Shown in pieces: positions 7,454-13,435 of a stretch of DNA of 24,461 bases. Under the pieces are notes generated by a model. It had not been told where the DNA came from and ran no database searches. It was given only the letters and a program-made list of their open reading frames with translations. Both the position numbers and the translations under genes were made by a program. The stretch covers positions 1 through 24,461 of the forward strand of contig DATBDZ010000468.1 of NCBI GenBank assembly GCA_036276235.1, in the 5' to 3' direction. The stretch's first letter is position 1; every line of letters begins with the position of its first letter. The DNA comes from JANWHF01 sp036276235. Lineage in GTDB: Bacteria; Planctomycetota; Phycisphaerae; Tepidisphaerales; Tepidisphaeraceae.

Positions 7454-7493
7454 TGGCGCACCTTGAGCTGATATCTCATTTGCGAGCCCGGAA

Positions 7494-8138
7494 CTATTTC
7501 TTGGCCAGCGAGATGTCGTCCTTCGTTGTTTCTCCCGGCTTCACCTGCACGAGATTGCTGTGCTCGGGAAATCGTTTGCGGCGTTGCCAGGTCTTTACCG
7601 TCCAGAAGCCAGCCGGCACGTTTTCGATCTTGTAGTTTCCATTCGGCTCGACCTTGCTGAAATAAGGCGTCGGCGCGACGTAAATTACGCCATCCATGTA
7701 GCGATGAATCGAACAATAGAGAAACACCGCGCCGGGCTTGTCGAAGACGACCGACTTGCTTTCGCCGGGCCGATAGAGGCCCAGATCAAATCGCTTGGCG
7801 GGGGCGTTGGAAAAGACATTGTGCTCGATCGGGCGATCTTCGTCGTTGGGGAAATCAACCGTCTGTCCCGCACAGATAATGAGCAGCGCCGGGGAAAACT
7901 TGGCGCCTTTCTGTGACACGGCCATCCGCGCCGCGGGCACGTTCATCGGACGATTGGCCTCTGGGGATTCAAGGTAGACGACCATCTCTGACAGCGGCAC
8001 TTCCCCTTCGGAAGTGACCCTGCCGGCGATCGTTCCCGCCGGCTGCGTGGCCGGCTCCGCGGCGGATGCCCATCGCGCAGCGGACAACAGGATAAATCCA
8101 GCCCAAACCCAGCGATGTGTGTGTATTCGCCTCATCAC
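7494..8138 (-). CDS. Exported amicyanin-like cupredoxin (methylamine-utilisation-type protein)
   Basis: The 214-residue protein has a signal peptide (to about residue 27, ASA-AEP), an N-terminal carboxypeptidase-regulatory-like start (GTIAGRVTSEGEVPLSEMVV) and a cupredoxin domain. All four type-1 copper ligands are visible: His106 in IEHNVFS, then Cys142, His145 and Met148 in YCSIHRYM, the C-x2-H-x2-M spacing of amicyanin. It should therefore be a periplasmic blue-copper electron carrier or copper/redox-responsive protein. No methylamine dehydrogenase gene is in the window, so methylamine oxidation is not supported. It is first in a minus-strand cluster with a copper-less paralogue, a SpoIIE-type sensor and a porin. 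The start is 8138 or the adjacent ATG at 8135; the ribosome-binding site is weak. A family-A palindrome lies about 95 bp upstream, in the divergent region shared with enolase. Confidence 0.85.
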   Translation of the reverse strand: MMRRIHTHRWVWAGFILLSAARWASAAEPATQPAGTIAGRVTSEGEVPLSEMVVYLESPEANRPMNVPAARMAVSQKGAKFSPALLIICAGQTVDFPNDEDRPIEHNVFSNAPAKRFDLGLYRPGESKSVVFDKPGAVFLYCSIHRYMDGVIYVAPTPYFSKVEPNGNYKIENVPAGFWTVKTWQRRKRFPEHSNLVQVKPGETTKDDISLAKK

Positions 8139-8231
8139 GCGAACAGCCTACACAAATGATGGTGTGCGGGGAAGCAGACGGGGCGGAACGCGCCAGCGTC
8201 GGGTGCTTGACACTTCAGGCGGCTCCACTTC

Positions 8232-8341
8232 TCCCTCCTCCGGTACTCCGGGGGAGGGCAGGGGTGGGGGTTGTGTAGAACAAATGTCGTTCGTGCGATT
8301 GGCCCCCACCCTAACCCTCCCCCGGAGTACCGGAGGAGGGG
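8232..8341. repeat. Family A palindromic element, copy 3 (intergenic)
   Basis: Full double hairpin with left half CCTCCGGTACTCCGGGGG, right half CCCCCGGAGTACCGGAGG, and the GGGGTGGGGGTTGTGTAGAA central motif shared with other copies. It occupies the gap 8139-8564 between the divergent cupredoxin and enolase genes. The rest of that gap (8342-8564) should hold the enolase promoter, but I see no convincing -35/-10 pair. Confidence 0.85.
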
Positions 8342-8564
8342 ACAGGACTTGTCGCCGATATTGTCATGCACCCGCCAACTTCGGGGCACGTGAACCGCCA
8401 TTGACCCACAACCCCCTGCGCATAGACTGGCCCCCTCGACAGGAACCTATAGTTTTCCGTTTCAAGCGTCCGATAACAAAGGAGAGTGGCCGAGCGCACC
8501 GCCGCCGGGTCTGAGGGTCTTTACCCTGCCCGCCGGAGCAAGGGGCGATCGGCACTGAAGTATC

Positions 8565-9854
8565 ATGAGCGTAAGCATCGAATTCATCCAAGGCCGGCAG
8601 ATCCTCGATTCCCGCGGCAATCCCACTGTCGAAGTGGATGTTGTGCTGGAAGACGGCACCATTGGCCGTGCGGCCGTTCCCAGCGGAGCGAGCACCGGCG
8701 AGCACGAAGCCGTTGAGCTGCGCGATGACGACAAAAAGCGCTGGGTCGGCAAAGGCGTTTCCAAGGCGGTTGAGAACGTCAATTCGAAGATCGCGCCTGA
8801 GCTGATTGGCCTTGATCCGCGCGATCAGGAGCAGATCGATCACTTGATGATCGAGCTGGACGGCACCCCCAACAAAGCCAAGCTTGGCGCCAATGCGATG
8901 CTCGGCGTCTCGATGGCTGTCGCCAAGGCGGCTGCGGAGCTGTCGTCGCTTCCGCTTTATCGCTATCTGGGCGGGCCGGCGGCACGCACGCTGCCGGTGC
9001 CGATGATGAACATCCTCAACGGCGGCAAGCACGCCGACAACAACGTCGATTTCCAGGAATTCATGATCCAACCCTGGGGATTCGACAGCTTCTCCGAAGC
9101 CCTGCGCGCCGGCGTTGAGATCTATCACGCGCTCAAGAAGGTTCTGCACAAGCAGAAGCTGAGCACCGCCGTCGGTGATGAAGGCGGCTTTGCGCCTGAT
9201 CTCAAGGACAACGAAGATGCGCTGAAGGTGATCGGCGAAGCCGTGACCGCCGCCGGGTATGAGTTCGGCAAGCAGGTATTTGTCGCGCTCGATCCGGCCG
9301 CCAGCGAATTGTGGGACAACGAAAAGAAGGGGTACAAGTTCTTCAAGAGCAACCCAGACAAGATCCTCAAATCAGAAGAGATGGTCGATTATTGGGCCAA
9401 GTGGGCCGAGAAATATCCCATCCGCTCAATTGAAGATGGCCTTGCCGAAAATGACTGGCACGGCTGGAAGCTCATCACCGATCGCCTCGGCAGCAAGGTG
9501 CAGCTTGTCGGCGATGATCTGTTCGTCACCAACGTCAAATTCCTCGAGAAGGGGATCAAGACCAAGACCGCCAACTCGATTCTCGTGAAGGTCAATCAGA
9601 TCGGGACGATCAGCGAGACGTTCGCCGCCGTGAACATGGCGATCCGCAACGGCTACAGCGCCGTGCTTTCTCATCGCAGCGGCGAAACGGAAGACAGCAC
9701 GATTGCCGATATTGCGGTGGCGACCAACTGCGGCCAGATCAAGACCGGCGCGCCGGCGCGATCGGACCGCGTCGCCAAGTACAACCAGCTTCTGCGCATC
9801 GAAGAACAGCTCGGCGAGCGCGCCCAGTACGGCGGCACGCTCTGGAACAAATAG
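8565..9854 (+). CDS. eno: Enolase (phosphopyruvate hydratase)
   Basis: Converts 2-phosphoglycerate to phosphoenolpyruvate in glycolysis; cytoplasmic. The 429-residue length is standard. Family motifs are complete: RQILDSRGNPTVEVDV near the N-terminus, GASTGEHEA in the mobile loop, GKHADNNVDFQEFM with His156, GDEGGFAP with catalytic acid Glu206, magnesium ligands Asp243 (ALDPAAS), Glu290 (SIEDGLAENDW) and Asp317 (VGDDLFVTN), catalytic base Lys342 (VKVNQIGT), SHRSGETED and the substrate lysine in QIKTGAPARSDR. The start follows from alignment with the conserved N-terminus; only a weak ribosome-binding site is seen. The next gene begins seven bases after the stop, so the two are probably co-transcribed. 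Nothing unusual in the coding sequence. Confidence 0.98.
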   Translation: MSVSIEFIQGRQILDSRGNPTVEVDVVLEDGTIGRAAVPSGASTGEHEAVELRDDDKKRWVGKGVSKAVENVNSKIAPELIGLDPRDQEQIDHLMIELDGTPNKAKLGANAMLGVSMAVAKAAAELSSLPLYRYLGGPAARTLPVPMMNILNGGKHADNNVDFQEFMIQPWGFDSFSEALRAGVEIYHALKKVLHKQKLSTAVGDEGGFAPDLKDNEDALKVIGEAVTAAGYEFGKQVFVALDPAASELWDNEKKGYKFFKSNPDKILKSEEMVDYWAKWAEKYPIRSIEDGLAENDWHGWKLITDRLGSKVQLVGDDLFVTNVKFLEKGIKTKTANSILVKVNQIGTISETFAAVNMAIRNGYSAVLSHRSGETEDSTIADIAVATNCGQIKTGAPARSDRVAKYNQLLRIEEQLGERAQYGGTLWNK

Positions 9855-9861
9855 GAACACA

Positions 9862-11046
9862 ATGGATTCACCCGCCGGCCCGCGCACAGACGAATCGTCT
9901 CTAACACCCTGGGACACGATGGACCCTGACGAGCCGGCGGCGGTAAGCGTCGCCGCGCCCTGTCCTGTGGACGATCAGGGCGAGGCGCTGGTTTATAGCG
10001 CGCTGGAGGAGTCGGACACGCCGGCCGAGCCAGCGCCGATATGGAATGAGCCGGCGATTTCGAGCGACGCGTTGGTTTATCGCGCGCCGGAGGAGTCGAG
10101 CACGCTGACGGAGGTGGCTCCGGTAATGGATGAGCAGTCGATTTCGCCGGAGCAACCGGCATCCTTCGAAGAAGCAGTCGAAGAAGCGATTCCATCGGCA
10201 GGGCAGATGATCGCAGACGCGGTGATCACTGAAGCGGTGATCACTGAAGCTGTGGAAAATCCAGAAGCCTCGGCGGCGACGTCCGATTCCCTCCTCCGGT
10301 ACTCCGGGGGAGGGTTAGGGTGGGGACCGATCCAAGAGGACCTATCGACAGCCGAGCCCCCTCCCCAACCCTCCCCCGGAGTACCGGGGGAGGGAGAAGA
10401 CACTCGTGTTGGCTTCACCGTGGCCTCAGTTGGTCAATCGACGATCCTGAATCCACCATCCTCTGAAAATATCTCGGTGGATGAGGAGCTTGAAAACGAC
10501 GTCGCCGATGACCGACGCGACGACGAACTCGATCAGGTTTGTGAGGATCCCGAGCTCGAGCACGAACCCGAACCCGTGCTGACCGGGGCGACCTGGACCA
10601 TCCCCATGCTCTGCGCGGGCATCGGATTGATCGCCTGCTGCATCATCATTCCGCAGGCCGATTCCAATCGGCGGCTGGCGTACGAAAAACAAATGCTGCA
10701 GGCGGACCTGGAATCGGTCCAGCGGCAAGTGACCGTGAACGGCGAATTCCTCAATCGCGTTGTCGATGACCCGGCGCTCTCCGAGCGCCTCGCCCAGCGG
10801 CAGCTCAAGCGCGTTCGCAAAGGGCAGCGCGTGTTGCAGTTGAAGGAAGACCAACCGGAGATGTCGCCGTTCCAGATCACCAACATCGCCCCGCCTGCTG
10901 CGCCGCCGCCCTATAAGCCGGTGGGCGGCATTATCGCCGGCCTCTGTTACGACGCGCGGACGCGGCTGTATCTCATGGGCGTTGCGCTCACGATGATTGC
11001 CGGCGGGCTGGTGCTGGGGAGCGGAGCGCGACAGCCGCGCTCGTGA
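9862..11046 (+). CDS. Acidic two-TM protein of unknown function downstream of eno, with in-frame palindromic insert
   Basis: The 394-residue protein begins seven bases after the eno stop; the AGGA spanning that stop is a usable ribosome-binding site. The first ~250 residues are acidic and low-complexity, likely disordered, with two imperfect ~35-residue repeats (GEALVYSALEESDTPAE and DALVYRAPEESSTLTE) and a tandem VITEA pair. Residues ~143-178 come from a family-A palindrome (LLRYSGGGLGWGP..PPPQPSPGVPGEGE). Then follow a TM helix (WTIPMLCAGIGLIACCIIIP), a ~70-residue charged region likely to be coiled coil (SNRRLAYEKQMLQADLESVQ), a proline-rich linker and a second TM helix (YLMGVALTMIAGGLVLG) near the C-terminus. 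The layout suggests an inner-membrane protein with a large disordered N-terminal domain and a loop between the helices. I do not recognise the family. Confidence 0.75.
   Translation: MDSPAGPRTDESSLTPWDTMDPDEPAAVSVAAPCPVDDQGEALVYSALEESDTPAEPAPIWNEPAISSDALVYRAPEESSTLTEVAPVMDEQSISPEQPASFEEAVEEAIPSAGQMIADAVITEAVITEAVENPEASAATSDSLLRYSGGGLGWGPIQEDLSTAEPPPQPSPGVPGEGEDTRVGFTVASVGQSTILNPPSSENISVDEELENDVADDRRDDELDQVCEDPELEHEPEPVLTGATWTIPMLCAGIGLIACCIIIPQADSNRRLAYEKQMLQADLESVQRQVTVNGEFLNRVVDDPALSERLAQRQLKRVRKGQRVLQLKEDQPEMSPFQITNIAPPAAPPPYKPVGGIIAGLCYDARTRLYLMGVALTMIAGGLVLGSGARQPRS
10219..10248 (+). repeat. Tandem 15-bp coding duplication
   Basis: GCGGTGATCACTGAA occurs twice in a row, encoding AVITE-AVITE in the acidic domain. 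An exact duplication suggests recent slippage. Confidence 0.85.
10288..10395. repeat. Family A palindromic element, copy 4 (in frame inside a CDS)
   Basis: CCTCCGGTACTCCGGGGG and CCCCCGGAGTACCGGGGG halves flank a variable centre. Between the same landmarks it is 106 bp, like the other coding copy at 7310. It is read on the plus strand in the frame giving LLRYSGGGLGWGP and PPPQPSPGVPGEGE, the same frame used on the minus strand by the lipoprotein gene. Confidence 0.85.
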
Positions 11047-11060
11047 CATCAAGAGTCTTG

Positions 11061-11286
11061 TCCCCTCCTCCGGTACTCCAACGTTTTTGTAAGAACCGTC
11101 TAACTCACGTTGCCACCTGCAATTCCAACCCAGAATTCGACACCACCTGTCATGCTGAGGTACTCCGAAGCATCTGGCTGGCTCGCGCGAATGGGCCAGA
11201 TGCTTCGGAGTACCTCAGCATGACAGTGCGAAGGCAGTGGACAAAATCCAGCAATCGCAGCGTCCCCCGGAGTATTGGGGGAGGGA
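11061..11286. repeat. Family A element split by an insertion carrying a family B hairpin
   Basis: A left family-A start, TCCCCTCCTCCGGTACTCC, is at 11061-11079 and a right end, TCCCCCGGAGTATTGGGGGA, is at about 11263-11282. The expected central part is missing, replaced by about 180 bp that contain a complete family-B hairpin (11150-11225). The simplest reading is a family-A element partly replaced or interrupted by family B. It occupies most of the gap 11047-11382 between the two-TM gene and tsaB. Confidence 0.6.
11150..11225. repeat. Family B hairpin, copy 1
   Basis: Arms TCATGCTGAGGTACTCCGAA and onward to GCATCTGGC, and the inverse GCCAGATGCTTCGGAGTACC to CTCAGCATGACA, form a near-perfect stem of about 28 bp around a TGGCTCGCGCGAATGG loop. 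Nearly identical arms occur at 22737. Confidence 0.85.
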
Positions 11287-11382
11287 GAAAAGCGGCTGCC
11301 TACAGCGTCACGCGCGCACGCTCTCCATTCTGTTCCAACCTCTATTGACTACACACAACCCACAACTGACAACTCACCAACC

Positions 11383-12087
11383 TTGCACGGCCTGGTCATC
11401 GAAACTTCCGGACGGATCGGCTCAGTCGCGATCACTGCTGATGGCGTTGTCATTGCCGAAGATTCCTTCGAGCATGGCCTGCGGCACGCGGCGGAGATGA
11501 TTCCGCGCATCGATCGGCTGGCGCGCGATCGCGGCTTGACGCCGGCTGATTTGCGCGAAATCTACGTTTCGGTCGGCCCCGGATCGTTCACCGGCCTTCG
11601 CATCGGCATCACCGCGGCGAAGACGATCTCGTTCGCAACCGGCGCACTGATCGCGGCGGTGCCGACCGTGGAAGTGCTTGCCGCCAATGCGCCCGCCGAG
11701 GCGCGGAATGTGATCGTGCTCCTCGACGCCAAACGCGGGCAGATTTTCACGGCGCGGCTGGCTCGCGCGAGCGCCGCCGAGGAATGGCAAATGATCGAGC
11801 CGGCGCATCTGGATTCGCTTGCGGCAATCCTGAGCCGCAGCCCGCGACCGGTTCATCTGATTGGCGAAGGGATCGCTTATCATCAGCAGGATATCCCCGC
11901 GAACGATGCAGGCGTGATCGTCACAGATCCTGAGATCTGGCGCGCGAGAGCCGCCGCGACAGCGAAGATTGGCTGGCGGTTGCTCCGCGACGGACACGCC
12001 ACCGACGCGCATCGACTGACGCCGTTGTATATTCGCAAGCCCGAGGCACAGGAAAAAGCGGAGAACGCGGCGCGGATCGGGAGCTGA
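11383..12087 (+). CDS. tsaB: TsaB, tRNA threonylcarbamoyladenosine (t6A37) biosynthesis protein
   Basis: An ASKHA-fold protein that acts with TsaD and TsaE in making t6A37 on ANN-decoding tRNAs; cytoplasmic. Diagnostic blocks are visible: LVIETSGRIGSVAI at the N-terminus, the HAAEMIPRIDRL segment, and VSVGPGSFTGLRIGITAAKT, the TsaB signature. The C-terminal RLTPLYIRKPEA is also typical. The protein is about 234 residues from the TTG at 11383, which places the first conserved strand at the usual distance. The only in-frame ATG, at 11275, would add a 36-residue tail translated from repeat remnants and is unlikely. No clear ribosome-binding site precedes the TTG. tsaD and tsaE are not in the window. 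It may be co-transcribed with eno across the repeat-filled gap. Confidence 0.92.
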   Translation: MHGLVIETSGRIGSVAITADGVVIAEDSFEHGLRHAAEMIPRIDRLARDRGLTPADLREIYVSVGPGSFTGLRIGITAAKTISFATGALIAAVPTVEVLAANAPAEARNVIVLLDAKRGQIFTARLARASAAEEWQMIEPAHLDSLAAILSRSPRPVHLIGEGIAYHQQDIPANDAGVIVTDPEIWRARAAATAKIGWRLLRDGHATDAHRLTPLYIRKPEAQEKAENAARIGS

Positions 12088-12139
12088 TGGGCACTGTTTC
12101 AGCGCACCGGCCCGAGGCGTCCTTCGCGCGTCCAGACGC

Positions 12140-12156
12140 GGCGGGCAGTGCCCGCC
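12140..12156. repeat. GC mini-hairpin, copy 2
   Basis: GGCGGGC-AGT-GCCCGCC is a perfect 7-bp stem with a 3-nt loop, related to the copies at 340 and 22858. It lies 53 bp after the tsaB stop. Confidence 0.6.
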
Positions 12157-12195
12157 CTACGCGCCGGAATGGGGGATCCAAGAGCTCGAACACCG

Positions 12196-12434
12196 TCATG
12201 CTTAGGTACTCCGAAGCATCTGGCCCATTCGCGCGAATCGCCCAGAGCCTGCGAGTACCTGCTCTGCAAATGTTGGCGGTTATATACGGACGCCACGGGC
12301 ATGCTGTCGCAAGCCCATGCCACCCCGATTTGAGTGCCACCGCAAATTCGGGTGGCATGGGCTCGCGACAGCGTGCCCGTAAGGGTTTCATGCTTCGCGG
12401 GTGCGCCGAAGGCATCTGACCGCTCAGCATGACA
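12196..12434. repeat. Composite repeat: family B halves flanking another palindrome
   Basis: A family-B left arm (CATGCTTAGGTACTCCGAAG, 12197 on) is followed by a degraded inverse arm (GCCTGCGAGTACCTG). A separate long palindrome follows at 12292-12381, and then a degenerate family-B end (TTCATGCTTCGCGGG..GCCGAAGGCATCTGACCGCTCAGCATGACA) to 12434. It fills most of the convergent gap 12088-12468 between tsaB and the zinc-ribbon gene. No gene is seen there. Confidence 0.6.
12292..12381. repeat. Long palindrome with GGGCATGCTGTCGC arms
   Basis: CGGGCATGCTGTCGCAAGCC (12297 on), then CATGCCACC, pairs with GGTGGCATGGGCTCGCGACA and GCGTGCCCG (to 12380), apart from small mismatches, around a ~28-nt loop. 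It is a long stem, different in sequence from families A and B, embedded in the composite repeat. It could terminate transcription from either of the two convergent genes. Confidence 0.7.
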
Positions 12435-12468
12435 ATTCAGGAATCAAGGCCGCCAATCTGAAAGTGAT

Positions 12469-13281
12469 TCACCGGCTCATCATCCACATCGCGAAGATGA
12501 CGCATCCGATTCCGCCGGTGACCATGCCGGCGATGGCCATGCCGCGGCCGCTGCCGTCGCCGCCGGATTTGTTGATCTGGTTATAGCCGATCGCGCCGAA
12601 GATGATCGCGAGGATCGCCGGCACCGGGAAGCAGAAGCTGATCATGCCGATGATTCCCAGCACCAGCGATGCGACGCAAAAGCCGTTGTTGGCGCCGGCG
12701 GCTTCGAGGGTCGTTCCATCCATCGTGAAGGGCATGCCGCAACTTTTGCAGTTATTTGCTGAGATCGGGCTGACGCCGGCGCAGCGCGGGCAGCGGATGG
12801 TCTGCTTCCCATCGGGGCCGCGGAGAATCTGCGGCGCCCGCTCGCCGGCGGCGGCGTACGCGTGGACCGGGTGCGGGTCCTGCTTGATGATCTGCCGCGT
12901 TTTGGGGTCGATCAGGCGGCCATAGCGGTCGAGGATCGGGATGGTGATGTTGTTGCCGCAGGTGGGGCACTGCCCGTCCTGTCCGCCCATGGCTTCGGTG
13001 GCTTCGAGGCGCGAGGAGCAATACCCGCAGTTGAATCCGTAGCGTTTTCCCCCGGCGCGCGGGGCACCGACTTGCGGCGGGCGGATCGAGGCCCTGAGAT
13101 TTTCCGTGGGAGAACCCGGCGTGGCTGGCGCACCCACGGCCACCGGCGCTTCGACCGCGGCAGCCGCCGGAACGGGGACGCGGATCGCCGTCAGGCACGT
13201 CGGGCAGCGCACCAATTGCCCCGCCTGTCCCTCCTCGGCGGACAATCTCGTTCGGCATACATGACAATCAAAGACAACCAT
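12469..13281 (-). CDS. Zinc-ribbon membrane protein with C-terminal DUF4190
   Basis: The 270-residue protein has three treble-clef/zinc-ribbon pairs: CHVC..CPTC (C6, C9, C26, C29), CGYC..CPTC (about 85-107) and CPRC..CKSC (about 164-182). They are separated by an Ala/Pro-rich linker and by a segment with DRYGRLIDPKTRQII. The C-terminal ~70 residues are two hydrophobic helices with GIIGMISFCFPVPAILAIIF and AIGYNQINKSGG, the DUF4190 pattern. It is probably an inner-membrane protein with a cytoplasmic zinc-binding head; proteins of this layout are common in planctomycetes and their role is unknown. The ATG at 13281 puts the first ribbon at the N-terminus, as usual, with CAGGGA just upstream. It converges with tsaB across a repeat-filled gap and follows the SdrD-B gene by about 155 bp containing a half family-A element. 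Confidence 0.85.
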   Translation of the reverse strand: MVVFDCHVCRTRLSAEEGQAGQLVRCPTCLTAIRVPVPAAAAVEAPVAVGAPATPGSPTENLRASIRPPQVGAPRAGGKRYGFNCGYCSSRLEATEAMGGQDGQCPTCGNNITIPILDRYGRLIDPKTRQIIKQDPHPVHAYAAAGERAPQILRGPDGKQTIRCPRCAGVSPISANNCKSCGMPFTMDGTTLEAAGANNGFCVASLVLGIIGMISFCFPVPAILAIIFGAIGYNQINKSGGDGSGRGMAIAGMVTGGIGCVIFAMWMMSR

Positions 13282-13383
13282 GGTCCCTGAGAATCATCGT
13301 AGTTCACCGCAGGGGAGTTTGGCAACGTCGCCAGACACAAAGAGCGACGCACCGGTGCGTGACACCTTACGCTGCCGGTATTT

Positions 13384-13427
13384 CTCCCTCCCCCGGGCAC
13401 TCCGGGGAGGGCAGGGGTGGGGGTGTC
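13384..13427. repeat. Half family A element
   Basis: Only the left half is present: CCCTCCCCCGGGCACTCCGG followed by GGAGGGCAGGGGTGGGGG. It sits directly after the stop of the minus-strand SdrD-B gene, where its hairpin could form the transcript's 3' end. Confidence 0.65.
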
Positions 13428-13435
13428 GAATAGGA

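Noticed and set aside
8135..8401. Minus-strand ORF running through the family-A palindrome upstream of the cupredoxin gene
   Set aside because: Most of it is repeat translation with no ribosome-binding site or recognisable protein; the palindromes are stop-poor in several frames.
8401..8455. Promoter for eno (TTGACC near 8401, TATAGT at 8448)
   Set aside because: The two motifs do not pair at an acceptable spacing, and no better partner was found for either.
8480..8560. tRNA-Ser/Leu-like start (GGAGAGTGGCCGAG) upstream of eno
   Set aside because: No T-loop TTCGA-type motif, no acceptor-stem partner and no anticodon arm could be found; it is a chance resemblance.
8486..8716. GTG-started ORF with AAAGGAG upstream overlapping the start of eno
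   Set aside because: The putative ribosome-binding site is only one base from the GTG, and most of the frame overlaps conserved enolase sequence in another frame.
8364..9149. Long minus-strand ORF opposite enolase
   Set aside because: It is antisense to highly conserved enolase codons and is a typical GC-rich shadow frame.
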